A program made the position numbers and the translations under genes. The notes under the pieces were generated by a model, which was given only the letters and a program-made list of their open reading frames with translations, had not been told where the DNA came from and did no database searches. A DNA stretch of 7,013 nt from Syntrophomonadaceae bacterium (GTDB lineage Bacteria; Bacillota; Dethiobacteria; DTU022): NCBI GenBank assembly GCA_007126465.1, contig SLBE01000082.1, positions 1-7,013 of the forward strand. The letters run 5' to 3'. Shown one piece after another: positions 1 to 6,424 of the stretch. Position 1 is the stretch's first letter, and each line of letters opens with the position of its first letter.

Positions 1-2
1 AT

Positions 3-347
3 GCCGAAGAAGGACAGCCTCTCGACGCATTTGTTGAGTTTACCCTGAAAGATGATGATCGCGAGGATCCGCCAATATGTGAAGAGGGCTTGGCGATGCT
101 GGGCCTGATGTCCCTGGAAGAGTGTGCCGAGGTTAAAGATTTGACCAGGAATATTTGCGGTACCATCAAGGATGAAATGTCCAAAAAGGGACTGGAATTA
201 TACGATATTAAACTCGAATTCGGCCGGGTCGAGGAAAGCGGCCAGGTAGTATTAATCGATGAAATATCGGGCGGCAATATGCGGGCCTACAGGGATGGCA
301 AACGGGTAGATCCGCTTGATCTGGAGCAGATGCTATTAAATAATTAG
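3..347 (+). CDS. purC: SAICAR synthetase (PurC), C-terminal part, 5'-truncated by window edge
   Basis: This is the last 114 residues of phosphoribosylaminoimidazole-succinocarboxamide synthase, the cytoplasmic enzyme of de novo purine synthesis that joins aspartate to CAIR using ATP. The frame is open from position 3 to the TAG at 345-347, so the true start lies outside the window; a TTG at 90 lies inside the conserved domain and is not a start. Recognition rests on the segment VEFTLKDDDREDPPICEE, which matches the family's 'EF..KDD..GDP..NEE' region, and on LYDIKLEFG, which matches the second SAICAR synthetase signature (D, K, E and FG all present), followed by VLIDEISGG. Where many PurC proteins have DEISPD, this one has DEISGGN, which I believe is a variant subtype. 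Usual family length is about 235-250 residues, so roughly half is visible. It is a housekeeping gene and probably unrelated to the operon that follows. Confidence 0.9.
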   Translation, partial: AEEGQPLDAFVEFTLKDDDREDPPICEEGLAMLGLMSLEECAEVKDLTRNICGTIKDEMSKKGLELYDIKLEFGRVEESGQVVLIDEISGGNMRAYRDGKRVDPLDLEQMLLNN

Positions 348-442
348 CATATCAACAAATGAATTAAGACTCTTTACTAATATTGAAATAACTCAGAATG
401 TATGCTAAGGTTATATGCATAATCATTTTGGAGTTGTTTGCT
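348..442. other. Intergenic gap between purC and the accessory operon; presumed promoter region
   Basis: This AT-rich 95-base gap is the only real intergenic space in the window, so the promoter of the downstream operon would be expected here unless transcription reads through from purC. I see a possible -35 (TTGAAA, 383-388), but the hexamer 17 bases downstream is TAAGGT (406-411), which is poor. Better AT-rich hexamers (TATGCT at 401-406, TTATAT at 411-416) are at wrong spacings of 12 and 22. There is no GC-rich hairpin followed by a T run after purC, so no intrinsic terminator is evident. No credible small ORF lies here on either strand. Confidence 0.4.
430..433 (+). promoter_or_regulatory. 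Ribosome binding site GGAG that sets the nucleotidyltransferase start
   Basis: GGAG sits nine bases before the ATG at 443. The upstream in-frame ATG at 398 has no purine-rich Shine-Dalgarno element before it and would only add a 15-residue hydrophobic stretch not expected in this soluble family. The site therefore favours 443 as the start. Confidence 0.7.
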
Positions 443-1768
443 ATGTCTTCAGAACAAGTTGCTATTAACCGCTTTTTTTCGGCATCATTAATTGAGATCT
501 TAAAGCAAAATGATTGCAAAGCTCTGGCAATCGCATGGACAGAGTTACAATGGCATAAAGCAAAGTTTGTTGCTCAAACTCATGGAATTGCTCCTTTGCT
601 TTATAAATTATGCTCCCTCTCTGGCGCTTATGATAATTTTAATCCAGCTTTCCAGCGCTATATCTCCGAACAATATTATCTCAATCAAGCAAGAATTAAC
701 AAAGTGAAAGTTACCCTGCAGGATATACTTGAAAAAACCTCCCTTAAATCATTAGATGTGATGCCTTTGAAGGGGGCACTTTTAATAACTAACTACTATG
801 AAGACGCCGCTTTGCGTCCCATGTCTGATATTGATCTGCTGATAAAGCCGGAAGACTTGGCAAATGTCGGTCAAGTACTGAGCAAAATGGGCTATTGTTT
901 AGATCATGATAGCTTTCATCATGTTCAATATTCGCTGCCTGGAAAACCGGTTAGCATGAATGGAGAGCATCCGGATAATCCACTGGTGATTGAACTTCAT
1001 AAGGAAGTTAATTGGCCAATCGGTCACCTGGATTATGATATTACAGATCTACTCTGGCAAAATGCAGAAAGTAAATTCTTAGGCTATGATAATGCTTTTA
1101 AACCTTCAAAAGATAATTTGCTAATGATGCTAGCCTGTCATTGTGCCCGCAACCAGTATGAAGGTCAAATGCGGGCGATTCAGCTTTATGATTTAAAGCT
1201 GGTAGCGGAAAGCCTTGATCATCGTCAATGGGCCAGGTTCATTAAGAATGCTCAAAAAGCCGGTTTTGATCGAGTAGTTTATGCTGCACTGCAGACCACA
1301 CATCGTTTCCTTGGTTTGGATAATAGTATTATTATGGAGTCAGGCACTCTAAATAATGTTCCCAGTAAGCTAAAGAGCCTTATTGAAAACCAGTCACTTG
1401 ACACAGTAATTGCAGACAATGAATATAAAACCTTGAACTACAGGTTAAGTTCCGGAGATTTGCGAAATAAAAGAGTTATGCTGCGGTTTTATGAGTATAT
1501 GTTGAACCAGGTTCGTTATTCAAACCAGCTGCAGTGGTTTGAGACTGGTCAGGAAACATTCCGGGCCTTATTAAACCTTGTGAAGCCTTCTCAGGGCAAA
1601 AAAGAAAAGTGGGGTTGGTTTATAGCCTGCCTGGGTAGTTGGATAATCACACCACTGGCTCAGCTAATTCTATCGGTTGGCGGACAGGGTTTGCGCGAGA
1701 GAATCCTGGAAGTGTTAAAGTCAAGGCTGCTAAGACAGAGTTATTATGCCGAATCATTAAACAGGTAA
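443..1768 (+). CDS. Nucleotidyltransferase family protein (PF14907-like)
   Basis: This 441-residue protein resembles the uncharacterised nucleotidyltransferase family NTP_transf_5. The visible core is PLKGALLITNYYED (LKG at about 109-111) followed by LRPMSDIDLLI, with the paired acidic residues D129 and D131 in the DxD arrangement that binds metal-nucleotide in the polymerase-beta-type fold. A further acidic strand, VIELHKEVNW (about 182-191), and the helical ARNQYEGQMR and LYDLKL region (about 240-252) follow as usual. The C-terminal roughly 150 residues are helical-looking, with a mildly hydrophobic patch near the end (GWFIACLGSWIITPLAQLIL) that could touch the membrane. Family members sit beside HPr-kinase-like proteins in lasso-peptide and exopolysaccharide loci; in most cases the transferred nucleotide and acceptor are unknown. 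The start at 443 is chosen for its GGAG site. It is the first gene of the operon and ends six bases before the kinase-like gene. Its early part looks AT-richer than purC. Confidence 0.82.
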   Translation: MSSEQVAINRFFSASLIEILKQNDCKALAIAWTELQWHKAKFVAQTHGIAPLLYKLCSLSGAYDNFNPAFQRYISEQYYLNQARINKVKVTLQDILEKTSLKSLDVMPLKGALLITNYYEDAALRPMSDIDLLIKPEDLANVGQVLSKMGYCLDHDSFHHVQYSLPGKPVSMNGEHPDNPLVIELHKEVNWPIGHLDYDITDLLWQNAESKFLGYDNAFKPSKDNLLMMLACHCARNQYEGQMRAIQLYDLKLVAESLDHRQWARFIKNAQKAGFDRVVYAALQTTHRFLGLDNSIIMESGTLNNVPSKLKSLIENQSLDTVIADNEYKTLNYRLSSGDLRNKRVMLRFYEYMLNQVRYSNQLQWFETGQETFRALLNLVKPSQGKKEKWGWFIACLGSWIITPLAQLILSVGGQGLRERILEVLKSRLLRQSYYAESLNR

Positions 1769-1774
1769 AACATT

Positions 1775-2755
1775 ATGATGAAAAATGAATGCTATAAAAA
1801 GACGTACCCAGTTTTAGGTATTCCGCTTACTGTTATTACAAATAGCGAGAAGATGGCAGCGCTGGTTGAAGAGCGCTATAAAAACTGGGAAAGCACCCCG
1901 GATGAGCTGGTCGAAAAAGTGACGCCGGGTATAATTGAGATTTACCTGCAGCCTGAAAGGGGAGCCTCAGTTAATTTTGATCAACTTGAGTACAGGGTAA
2001 GTAATGCTCATGTGACTGCTGAAGGGCCGGGGGTAAAATTTTCAGTTGATCGCCCGGGTAATAATGCAAGAGCTATTTTGGAACCTGCAATTTTAAGGCA
2101 GAAAGATTGCTTTATCAGTACTGTGCTGGATTGCATGGTTTTATTTTTAGCAACACGCAGTAACAGGGTGCCGCTTCATGCCTCTACTATAATCGTAAAC
2201 AGTACTGCCCTGGTTTTATACGGGCAAAGTGGTAGTGGTAAGAGTACTCTTTCATATCAGTTTTACCGTGAAGGTGCCGGTATTTTGTCAGAATCAGCAG
2301 TTTACATTCAAAATGAAGGGGGCTTTCGCCTGTGGGGAGATCCCCAGGCTTTTAACCTGCGTCCGGACAGCCGCCAGTTTTTTCCTGAGCTAAATGATCT
2401 AAAAGAAGTAAAGCAACCGGGCAATAAATTTAGAATTCGCCTGGCAGTGCCATATCATGAGGGTTGGGGATCCCGTTACTTTCACTTTAGCGGTGATGCG
2501 ATTTTAATTTTTTTAAAGCCAATCAGAGATAGCAAAAGCTACCTGGTTCGGCTGGATAAAGCTGAAGCAATGAAAAAATTAATGGAAGAAAGGGAGTCGG
2601 GATATAACCTTGATAATGAATTTGACTTGGTACTTTCGTCTTTTCCTTTTAAAGATATATTCACGCTGCACTCTGGCAGAGATCTGAACTATAAAACAGG
2701 CTTGCTATATAAATTAACCGGGGGAGAGATTGAACATGGCAAATCATCACTATAA
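1775..2755 (+). CDS. HPr kinase-like P-loop protein (HprK C-terminal-domain family)
   Basis: This 326-residue protein has a beta-rich N-terminal part (about 1-125) and a C-terminal HprK-like kinase domain. Visible are VPLHAS (about 132-137, the family His), the Walker A loop GQSGSGKST (150-158) and the downstream LWGDPQAFNLRPDSRQFFPEL region typical of the HprK-related subgroup. Relatives phosphorylate serine on a protein or peptide; in lasso-peptide clusters they phosphorylate the C-terminal serine of the precursor. True HPr phosphorylation is unlikely, given the context and divergence. An oddity: after the P-loop, where HprK proteins usually have an acidic pair (LxDD), this one reads ILSESAV (E173, S174), so one catalytic or metal-binding acid appears lost. 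Two consecutive ATGs (1775, 1778) could start it, with a weak AGG at 1763-1765 next to the upstream stop, suggesting coupling. Its 3' end overlaps the next gene by 20 bases. Family placement is secure; activity is not. Confidence 0.82.
   Translation: MMKNECYKKTYPVLGIPLTVITNSEKMAALVEERYKNWESTPDELVEKVTPGIIEIYLQPERGASVNFDQLEYRVSNAHVTAEGPGVKFSVDRPGNNARAILEPAILRQKDCFISTVLDCMVLFLATRSNRVPLHASTIIVNSTALVLYGQSGSGKSTLSYQFYREGAGILSESAVYIQNEGGFRLWGDPQAFNLRPDSRQFFPELNDLKEVKQPGNKFRIRLAVPYHEGWGSRYFHFSGDAILIFLKPIRDSKSYLVRLDKAEAMKKLMEERESGYNLDNEFDLVLSSFPFKDIFTLHSGRDLNYKTGLLYKLTGGEIEHGKSSL
2721..2726 (+). promoter_or_regulatory. Ribosome binding site inside the kinase-like gene that sets the radical SAM start
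   Basis: GGGGAG lies nine bases before the ATG at 2736. It makes that ATG the likely start rather than the TTG two codons earlier at 2730, which is only three bases from the site. The site lies within the 3' end of the preceding gene, fitting translational coupling. Confidence 0.65.
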
Positions 2756-4193
2756 AATATTGCTTGCTCACTCCAATATGCTAAAGAATGACGCAAAACA
2801 GACAAAAAAGATGAAGCCTTACCCGCCACTTGCCACTATCCAGGTTGCGTCAATCTTAAGAGAGAACGGTTTTGAAGTTGCCCTGTTTGACCCTACTTTT
2901 GATCAAGATTTTGATCAATTCAAGAGACTGCTGACCAGCTTTCGCCCCAACCTGGTGGTTGTCTATGAAGATTTTTTTAATTTTATAACTAAGATGTGCC
3001 TCATTCATATGCGTGAAACAGCCCTGCAGCTTGGTAGGCTGGCCAAAGAAAGCGGTGCTGCCACTATTGCCGCCAGCCCGGATACGACAGATAACCCTGA
3101 ATTCTACCTGGGGCAGAGCTTTGATTGCGTTTTGATTGGTGAGGCAGACCTTACTTTGCTTGAAACCTGCCGGGCATTATCTTCGGATCACGACCCCTTA
3201 ACAGGCGGAATTTCCGGACTTGCCGGGCTGGATGCCGGTGGAGAGCTGAAAAAGAATGCAGCTCGTCCCCTCATAAAAGATTTAAGTGAGCTGCCCATGC
3301 CGGCCTGGGATCTGGTTGCAATAGAACCCTACCGTCAGGCCTGGCTAAAGAAGCGTAACTATTTCAGTTTAAATATGGTTTCATCCAGGGGTTGTTCTTT
3401 CTCATGCAACTGGTGTGCCAAACCCATCTGGGGAGAGAATTTTGCTCAGCGACCGGCCAGCTTGGTGGCTGAAGAACTTAGCTGGCTGGCAGAAAGATTT
3501 AAGCCCGACCATATCTGGTTTGCTGATGACAACTTTGTCTGCGGCAGAGATTGGATCAGGGAATTAGCAAGTTGCTTGTCAGACAAAAAGACAAAGGTCA
3601 CTTACTCTATTCAGAGCAGGGCAGATCTATTGGATCCAGAGGTTATTGCCTACTTAAAGACAAGTGGTTGCAGCGAAGTTTGGCTCGGTGCCGAGAGTGG
3701 CAGTGAAAAAATATTAAGAGCGATGAATAAAGGAGTTAGCATTGAAGAATTGCGCATTGCTTCAAGTAACTTGAAAAAAGCAGGTATAAGGGTTTGCCTG
3801 TTCTTTCAGTTTGGCTACCCGGGTGAAAGCTTTAATGATATTCTTGCCTCAGCAGATCTGATCAGGGAAGTATTTCCTGATCAGATCGGGGTTAGTGTAA
3901 CCTACCCGCTTCCAGGGACCAGGCTATACCAGTCGGTGAATAAAAAAATGGGTGAGCAAACTCACTGGCATGATTCAGATGATCTGGCTATGTTATTCCA
4001 GGGTATGTATGAAACACCATTCTATAAAAAACTGCACCGGGTCTTGCACGATGAACTGGAGCTACGCCATCTGATGGTAAATGATGCTGCAAATGGAGAG
4101 ATCCAGACAGCAGATTTGCTAAAGCAAGTTTCAAGATGGTGGTTGGAGTTGGGACAAATGGAATCTACGCACAGGCGTGACAGAAATAAATAG
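2736..4193 (+). CDS. B12-binding-type radical SAM protein, first paralogue
   Basis: This 485-residue enzyme has the two-domain COG1032/BchE-like layout. Residues about 5-145 form a Rossmann-like cobalamin-binding-type domain (KPYPPLATIQVASILRENGF and VLIGEAD), and about 210-400 form a radical SAM barrel. The iron-sulfur cluster motif CSFSCNWC gives C220, C224 and C227 in CX3CX2C spacing. Also visible are FADDNF, the strand WLGAESGS (about 317-323) and FGYPGES (about 359-365). The C-terminal part has the DSDDLAMLFQGMY region seen in this family. Relatives carry out radical methylation or ring chemistry; the substrate cannot be deduced. No DxHxxG cobalamin-ligand motif is present, as is common in this class, so B12 use is inferred from fold only. 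Compared with the next gene it lacks the GGP turn in the B12 domain (AASPD instead of GGPDS). It overlaps the kinase-like gene by 20 bases. Assignment to the superfamily is firm. Confidence 0.9.
   Translation: MANHHYKILLAHSNMLKNDAKQTKKMKPYPPLATIQVASILRENGFEVALFDPTFDQDFDQFKRLLTSFRPNLVVVYEDFFNFITKMCLIHMRETALQLGRLAKESGAATIAASPDTTDNPEFYLGQSFDCVLIGEADLTLLETCRALSSDHDPLTGGISGLAGLDAGGELKKNAARPLIKDLSELPMPAWDLVAIEPYRQAWLKKRNYFSLNMVSSRGCSFSCNWCAKPIWGENFAQRPASLVAEELSWLAERFKPDHIWFADDNFVCGRDWIRELASCLSDKKTKVTYSIQSRADLLDPEVIAYLKTSGCSEVWLGAESGSEKILRAMNKGVSIEELRIASSNLKKAGIRVCLFFQFGYPGESFNDILASADLIREVFPDQIGVSVTYPLPGTRLYQSVNKKMGEQTHWHDSDDLAMLFQGMYETPFYKKLHRVLHDELELRHLMVNDAANGEIQTADLLKQVSRWWLELGQMESTHRRDRNK
2897..2918 (+). 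repeat. Short direct repeat TTTTGATCAA x2 inside the first radical SAM gene
   Basis: TTTTGATCAA occurs at 2897-2906 and 2909-2918, separated by GA, giving a 12-base period that encodes TFDQDFDQF. The paralogue has TFKTRGQF at the equivalent place, one residue shorter and without the repeat, so this may be a small local duplication. No function is implied. Confidence 0.5.
3855..3887. repeat. Long perfect inverted repeat within the first radical SAM gene
   Basis: GATCTGATCAGG (3855-3866) and CCTGATCAGATC (3876-3887) are perfect 12-base inverted arms. One G-U and two A-U pairs extend the stem inward to about 15 pairs around a three-base loop (GTA). Both arms are coding (DLIR and PDQI). It is not followed by a T run, so it does not look like an intrinsic terminator. 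Confidence 0.7.
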
Positions 4194-4196
4194 AGC

Positions 4197-4204
4197 AGGG
4201 AGGG
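4197..4204 (+). promoter_or_regulatory. Purine-rich ribosome binding site that sets the second radical SAM start
   Basis: AGGGAGGG lies 11 bases before the ATG at 4216, slightly far but much better than anything before the in-frame GTG at 4177. Starting at 4216 also aligns the N-terminus (MNDIILTHG) with that of the paralogue (HYKILLAHS). Confidence 0.6.
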
Positions 4205-4215
4205 CTATCGCTGGC

Positions 4216-5601
4216 ATGAACGATATTATACTTACTCACGGTTTCTTCCTGGATGAAGATCCAAAAGAACAGGAGATCATGAGACCCTATCCTCCCCTGG
4301 GATTATTGTACATATCTGCCTTTCTGAAAACCCGTGGTTTTAAGCCACTTATTTTTGACAGCACTTTTAAAACCAGGGGCCAGTTTGAAGAGCTGCTGAA
4401 AGTGCACCAGGGAGGAGTGGTTGGCCTTTATACCACGCACATGACCAGGAGCAGCATTGTCAGGCAAATGTATGCAGCCAGGGAAAAGGGTTTAAAAGTA
4501 ATTGTGGGCGGCCCAGATAGCGGTGCCTACCCGGAACAATACATTGAACATGGTGCTGATCTGGTCGTGATTGGAGAAGGTGAAGCAGCGCTGGCCGAAA
4601 TTCTGCCTGTAATCAAAGATAATGGGCTTGATCATGAATTATTGGCTAAAATCAAAGGTCTGGCATTCCGGGACAAAAAAGGTAACATGGTTCGGACAAA
4701 AGTACGTGAGCTACTGGATCTTGATACTATTCCCTGGCCGGATCGTGAAGCTATTGATTCAGATCGATACCTGGGCGCATGGAAAAGCAGTCATGGTGAA
4801 AATAGCGTTAATATGATTACATCGAGGGGTTGCCGTTATTCTTGCCGCTGGTGTTCACATTCAGTTTACGGAAGCAGAGAGCGCAGGAGAAGTTACATTG
4901 ATTGCGCCGATGAGGCCCAGTGGATCATTGAACGCTATAATCCTGATCAACTCTGGTACGCTGATGATGTTTTCACCATGGATCATGAATGGTTATTTAG
5001 CTATTCGAATGAGCTCAATTTGCGGGGCATAAATATTCCCTTTGAAACTATATCCCGGGCTGATCGGATGCAGGAAGAAGCAGTAATTGCAGAGCTGGCT
5101 TCCATGGGTTGCAAACGAATCTGGATTGGCTCAGAAAGCGGAAGTGATAAAATATTACGGGCTATGGGCCGGGGAGTTACGGCAGCTCAGGTGTTGAAGG
5201 CCGTCAGTTTATGTAAAAACTACGGGATTGAAACCGGTGTGTTCCTGATGTGGGGTTATGAAGGAGAGACTCCTGATGATATTGCTCTTACAGTTGAACA
5301 TGTCAAGCGGTGTAAACCGGATATTTTCTTTACCACCCTGGTTCACCCTATTGGCAGTACAAAATACTACCAGGATATAAAGCACAAACTTATATTCCCT
5401 GAAAACTGGGGCGATTCTTCTGATAAAGATCTCGGGGTAAGAGGGCGAAAATCAGCCCACTATTACAAGGCTGCCGACCGCTGGCTTAAAAATGCTGTTA
5501 AATCAGATCAACTTAAAGATAACCAGCCGGGTGAAGCTTCAAGGTATGCTGATCTTGCAGAAGAAGCAGAGCGAGAGGTACGGGTGCTCTGGGATGAGTA
5601 A
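4216..5601 (+). CDS. B12-binding-type radical SAM protein, second paralogue
   Basis: This 461-residue enzyme is a clear paralogue of the preceding gene with the same order of domains. The cobalamin-binding-type domain spans about 3-125, with PYPPLGLLYISAFLKTRGF, VGGPDSGAYPE (about 97-107) and VIGEGE (about 118-123), a more typical form than in the first paralogue. The radical SAM barrel spans about 195-385. The cluster motif CRYSCRWC gives C206, C210 and C213 in CX3CX2C spacing, followed by YADDVF, WIGSESGS and WGYEGE. It probably uses SAM and possibly cobalamin for radical chemistry on the same pathway intermediate as its neighbour or the next one; the reaction is unknown. The GTG at 4177 would extend it by 13 residues into the previous gene, but the ATG at 4216 has the better ribosome site and aligns with the paralogue. 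Its stop overlaps the methyltransferase start by eight bases. Confidence 0.9.
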   Translation: MNDIILTHGFFLDEDPKEQEIMRPYPPLGLLYISAFLKTRGFKPLIFDSTFKTRGQFEELLKVHQGGVVGLYTTHMTRSSIVRQMYAAREKGLKVIVGGPDSGAYPEQYIEHGADLVVIGEGEAALAEILPVIKDNGLDHELLAKIKGLAFRDKKGNMVRTKVRELLDLDTIPWPDREAIDSDRYLGAWKSSHGENSVNMITSRGCRYSCRWCSHSVYGSRERRRSYIDCADEAQWIIERYNPDQLWYADDVFTMDHEWLFSYSNELNLRGINIPFETISRADRMQEEAVIAELASMGCKRIWIGSESGSDKILRAMGRGVTAAQVLKAVSLCKNYGIETGVFLMWGYEGETPDDIALTVEHVKRCKPDIFFTTLVHPIGSTKYYQDIKHKLIFPENWGDSSDKDLGVRGRKSAHYYKAADRWLKNAVKSDQLKDNQPGEASRYADLAEEAEREVRVLWDE

Positions 5602-6424
5602 ACAATCTAAAAGTGGAGAAAGAAATAGCTGGCCCTTTGACCAGGAGGCTGCCGGTTATGATTGCAGCTTTACCAATACAGTGCTTGGCCGAATCTACCG
5701 TGATGCCGTTTGGGAAAGGCTGTCAGCCCTTTTTAATTCAAGCGAACATATCTTAGAGCTGGGCTGTGGCACAGGAGAAGATGCGCTCTTTTTAGCCGGG
5801 CATGGTAAGAAAGTGACCGCATATGATGCCGGGGTTGAAATGATTGAGCAAGCCAGGGCAAAAATTAAAGATGCGGGCTATGGCGAAAGAGTTTGTTTTA
5901 AGGCAGCAGATATTGAGCAGCTGTCTACTGCAGATCCAGGTCCTGTGAGTGATCAGGGCAAAGCTTCTGTGTTCGATGGCGCTTTTTCTAATTTTGGAGC
6001 ATTAAACTGTGTAAGCAATCTTGATCAGGTTGGCAAGTACCTGCACCGGGCTTTAAAACCCGGTGCGCCCGTCATACTTGTAATAATGGGACCTTATGTG
6101 CCCTGGGAGTGGCTGTGGTATTTACTTAAGGGTCAACCCGGGACAGGGTTCAGACGCTTAAAAAAAGGCGGTGTTGCCTGGCGGGGTATTAATGTGACCT
6201 ATCCATCGATTGCCACAACCACGTCAGCATTTGCCCCCTATTTCAGGGTTACCGGAATCAGGGCCCTTGGTGTATTTTTGCCTCCTTCTTACGTGGAAGA
6301 ATGGGCTAAGGCTCATCCAGCAGTAATCAACATACTATCCAGGCTTGAGAAAAAGGTTTCACCATACCGGTTATTTGCCGTATTAGCAGATCATTACATA
6401 CTGGAAATGGAGCATATTAGATGA
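5594..6424 (+). CDS. Class I SAM-dependent methyltransferase
   Basis: This 276-residue protein carries a standard Rossmann-fold methyltransferase domain. Motif I is ILELGCGTGED (about 53-63), the SAM-ribose-binding acid is in VTAYDAG (D78), and the motif IV region is FDGAFSNFGALNCV (about 127-140), followed by LKPGAPVILVIMG. The C-terminal part (YVPWEWLWYLLKG, then ITGIR-like and LGVFLPPSYVEEWAKAHP) is characteristic of a subgroup often found in biosynthetic loci; it likely forms the acceptor-binding lid. The acceptor is unknown; an O- or N-methyl transfer to the pathway product is the simplest idea. I chose the ATG at 5594, which overlaps the preceding stop (ATGAGTAA), over an upstream in-frame start at 5492 that would add 34 low-complexity residues read from the radical SAM gene. 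The ribosome site is weak (AGAGG at 5574-5578, 15 bases away), so coupled translation is likely. Confidence 0.88.
   Translation: MSKQSKSGERNSWPFDQEAAGYDCSFTNTVLGRIYRDAVWERLSALFNSSEHILELGCGTGEDALFLAGHGKKVTAYDAGVEMIEQARAKIKDAGYGERVCFKAADIEQLSTADPGPVSDQGKASVFDGAFSNFGALNCVSNLDQVGKYLHRALKPGAPVILVIMGPYVPWEWLWYLLKGQPGTGFRRLKKGGVAWRGINVTYPSIATTTSAFAPYFRVTGIRALGVFLPPSYVEEWAKAHPAVINILSRLEKKVSPYRLFAVLADHYILEMEHIR
6043..6066. repeat. GC-rich inverted repeat within the methyltransferase gene
   Basis: GCACCGGG (6043-6050) and CCCGGTGC (6059-6066) are perfect 8-base arms around an 8-base loop, in the codons for HRALKPGA. There is no downstream T run, so it is not an intrinsic terminator. The LKPG motif is conserved in methyltransferases, so the repeat may be a by-product of codon choice. 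Confidence 0.5.
6409..6412 (+). promoter_or_regulatory. Ribosome binding site for the glycosyltransferase gene
   Basis: GGAG lies eight bases before the ATG at 6421, inside the final codons of the methyltransferase. Together with the ATGA start/stop overlap it supports both the start position and translational coupling. Confidence 0.7.

Noticed and set aside
364..426. A 20-codon minus-strand ORF in the purC/operon gap, considered as a possible small peptide gene
   Set aside because: It has no Shine-Dalgarno element before its ATG, is mostly AT-driven hydrophobic codons, and runs opposite to all other genes.
398..442. Fifteen-residue N-terminal extension of the nucleotidyltransferase, resembling a short hydrophobic leader
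   Set aside because: The ATG at 398 lacks a ribosome site, whereas the ATG at 443 has GGAG at good spacing; the stretch is too short and lacks the layout of a signal peptide.
510..707. Plus-strand 65-codon ORF in another frame of the nucleotidyltransferase
   Set aside because: It overlaps a clearly recognised protein and has no recognisable motif.
4622..4816. Plus-strand 64-codon ORF in another frame of the second radical SAM gene
   Set aside because: It is embedded in conserved radical SAM sequence and shows no family features.
5492..5593. Thirty-four-residue N-terminal extension of the methyltransferase
   Set aside because: It is an out-of-frame reading of the radical SAM gene's 3' end; the ATG at 5594 overlapping the stop gives a normal family length.
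2881..6040. Many GATC/TGATCA palindromes, considered as operator or methylation-linked sites
   Set aside because: They are scattered in coding sequence, commonly at Asp-Gln, Asp-His and Ile codons, with no regular spacing; only the one paired hairpin stands out.
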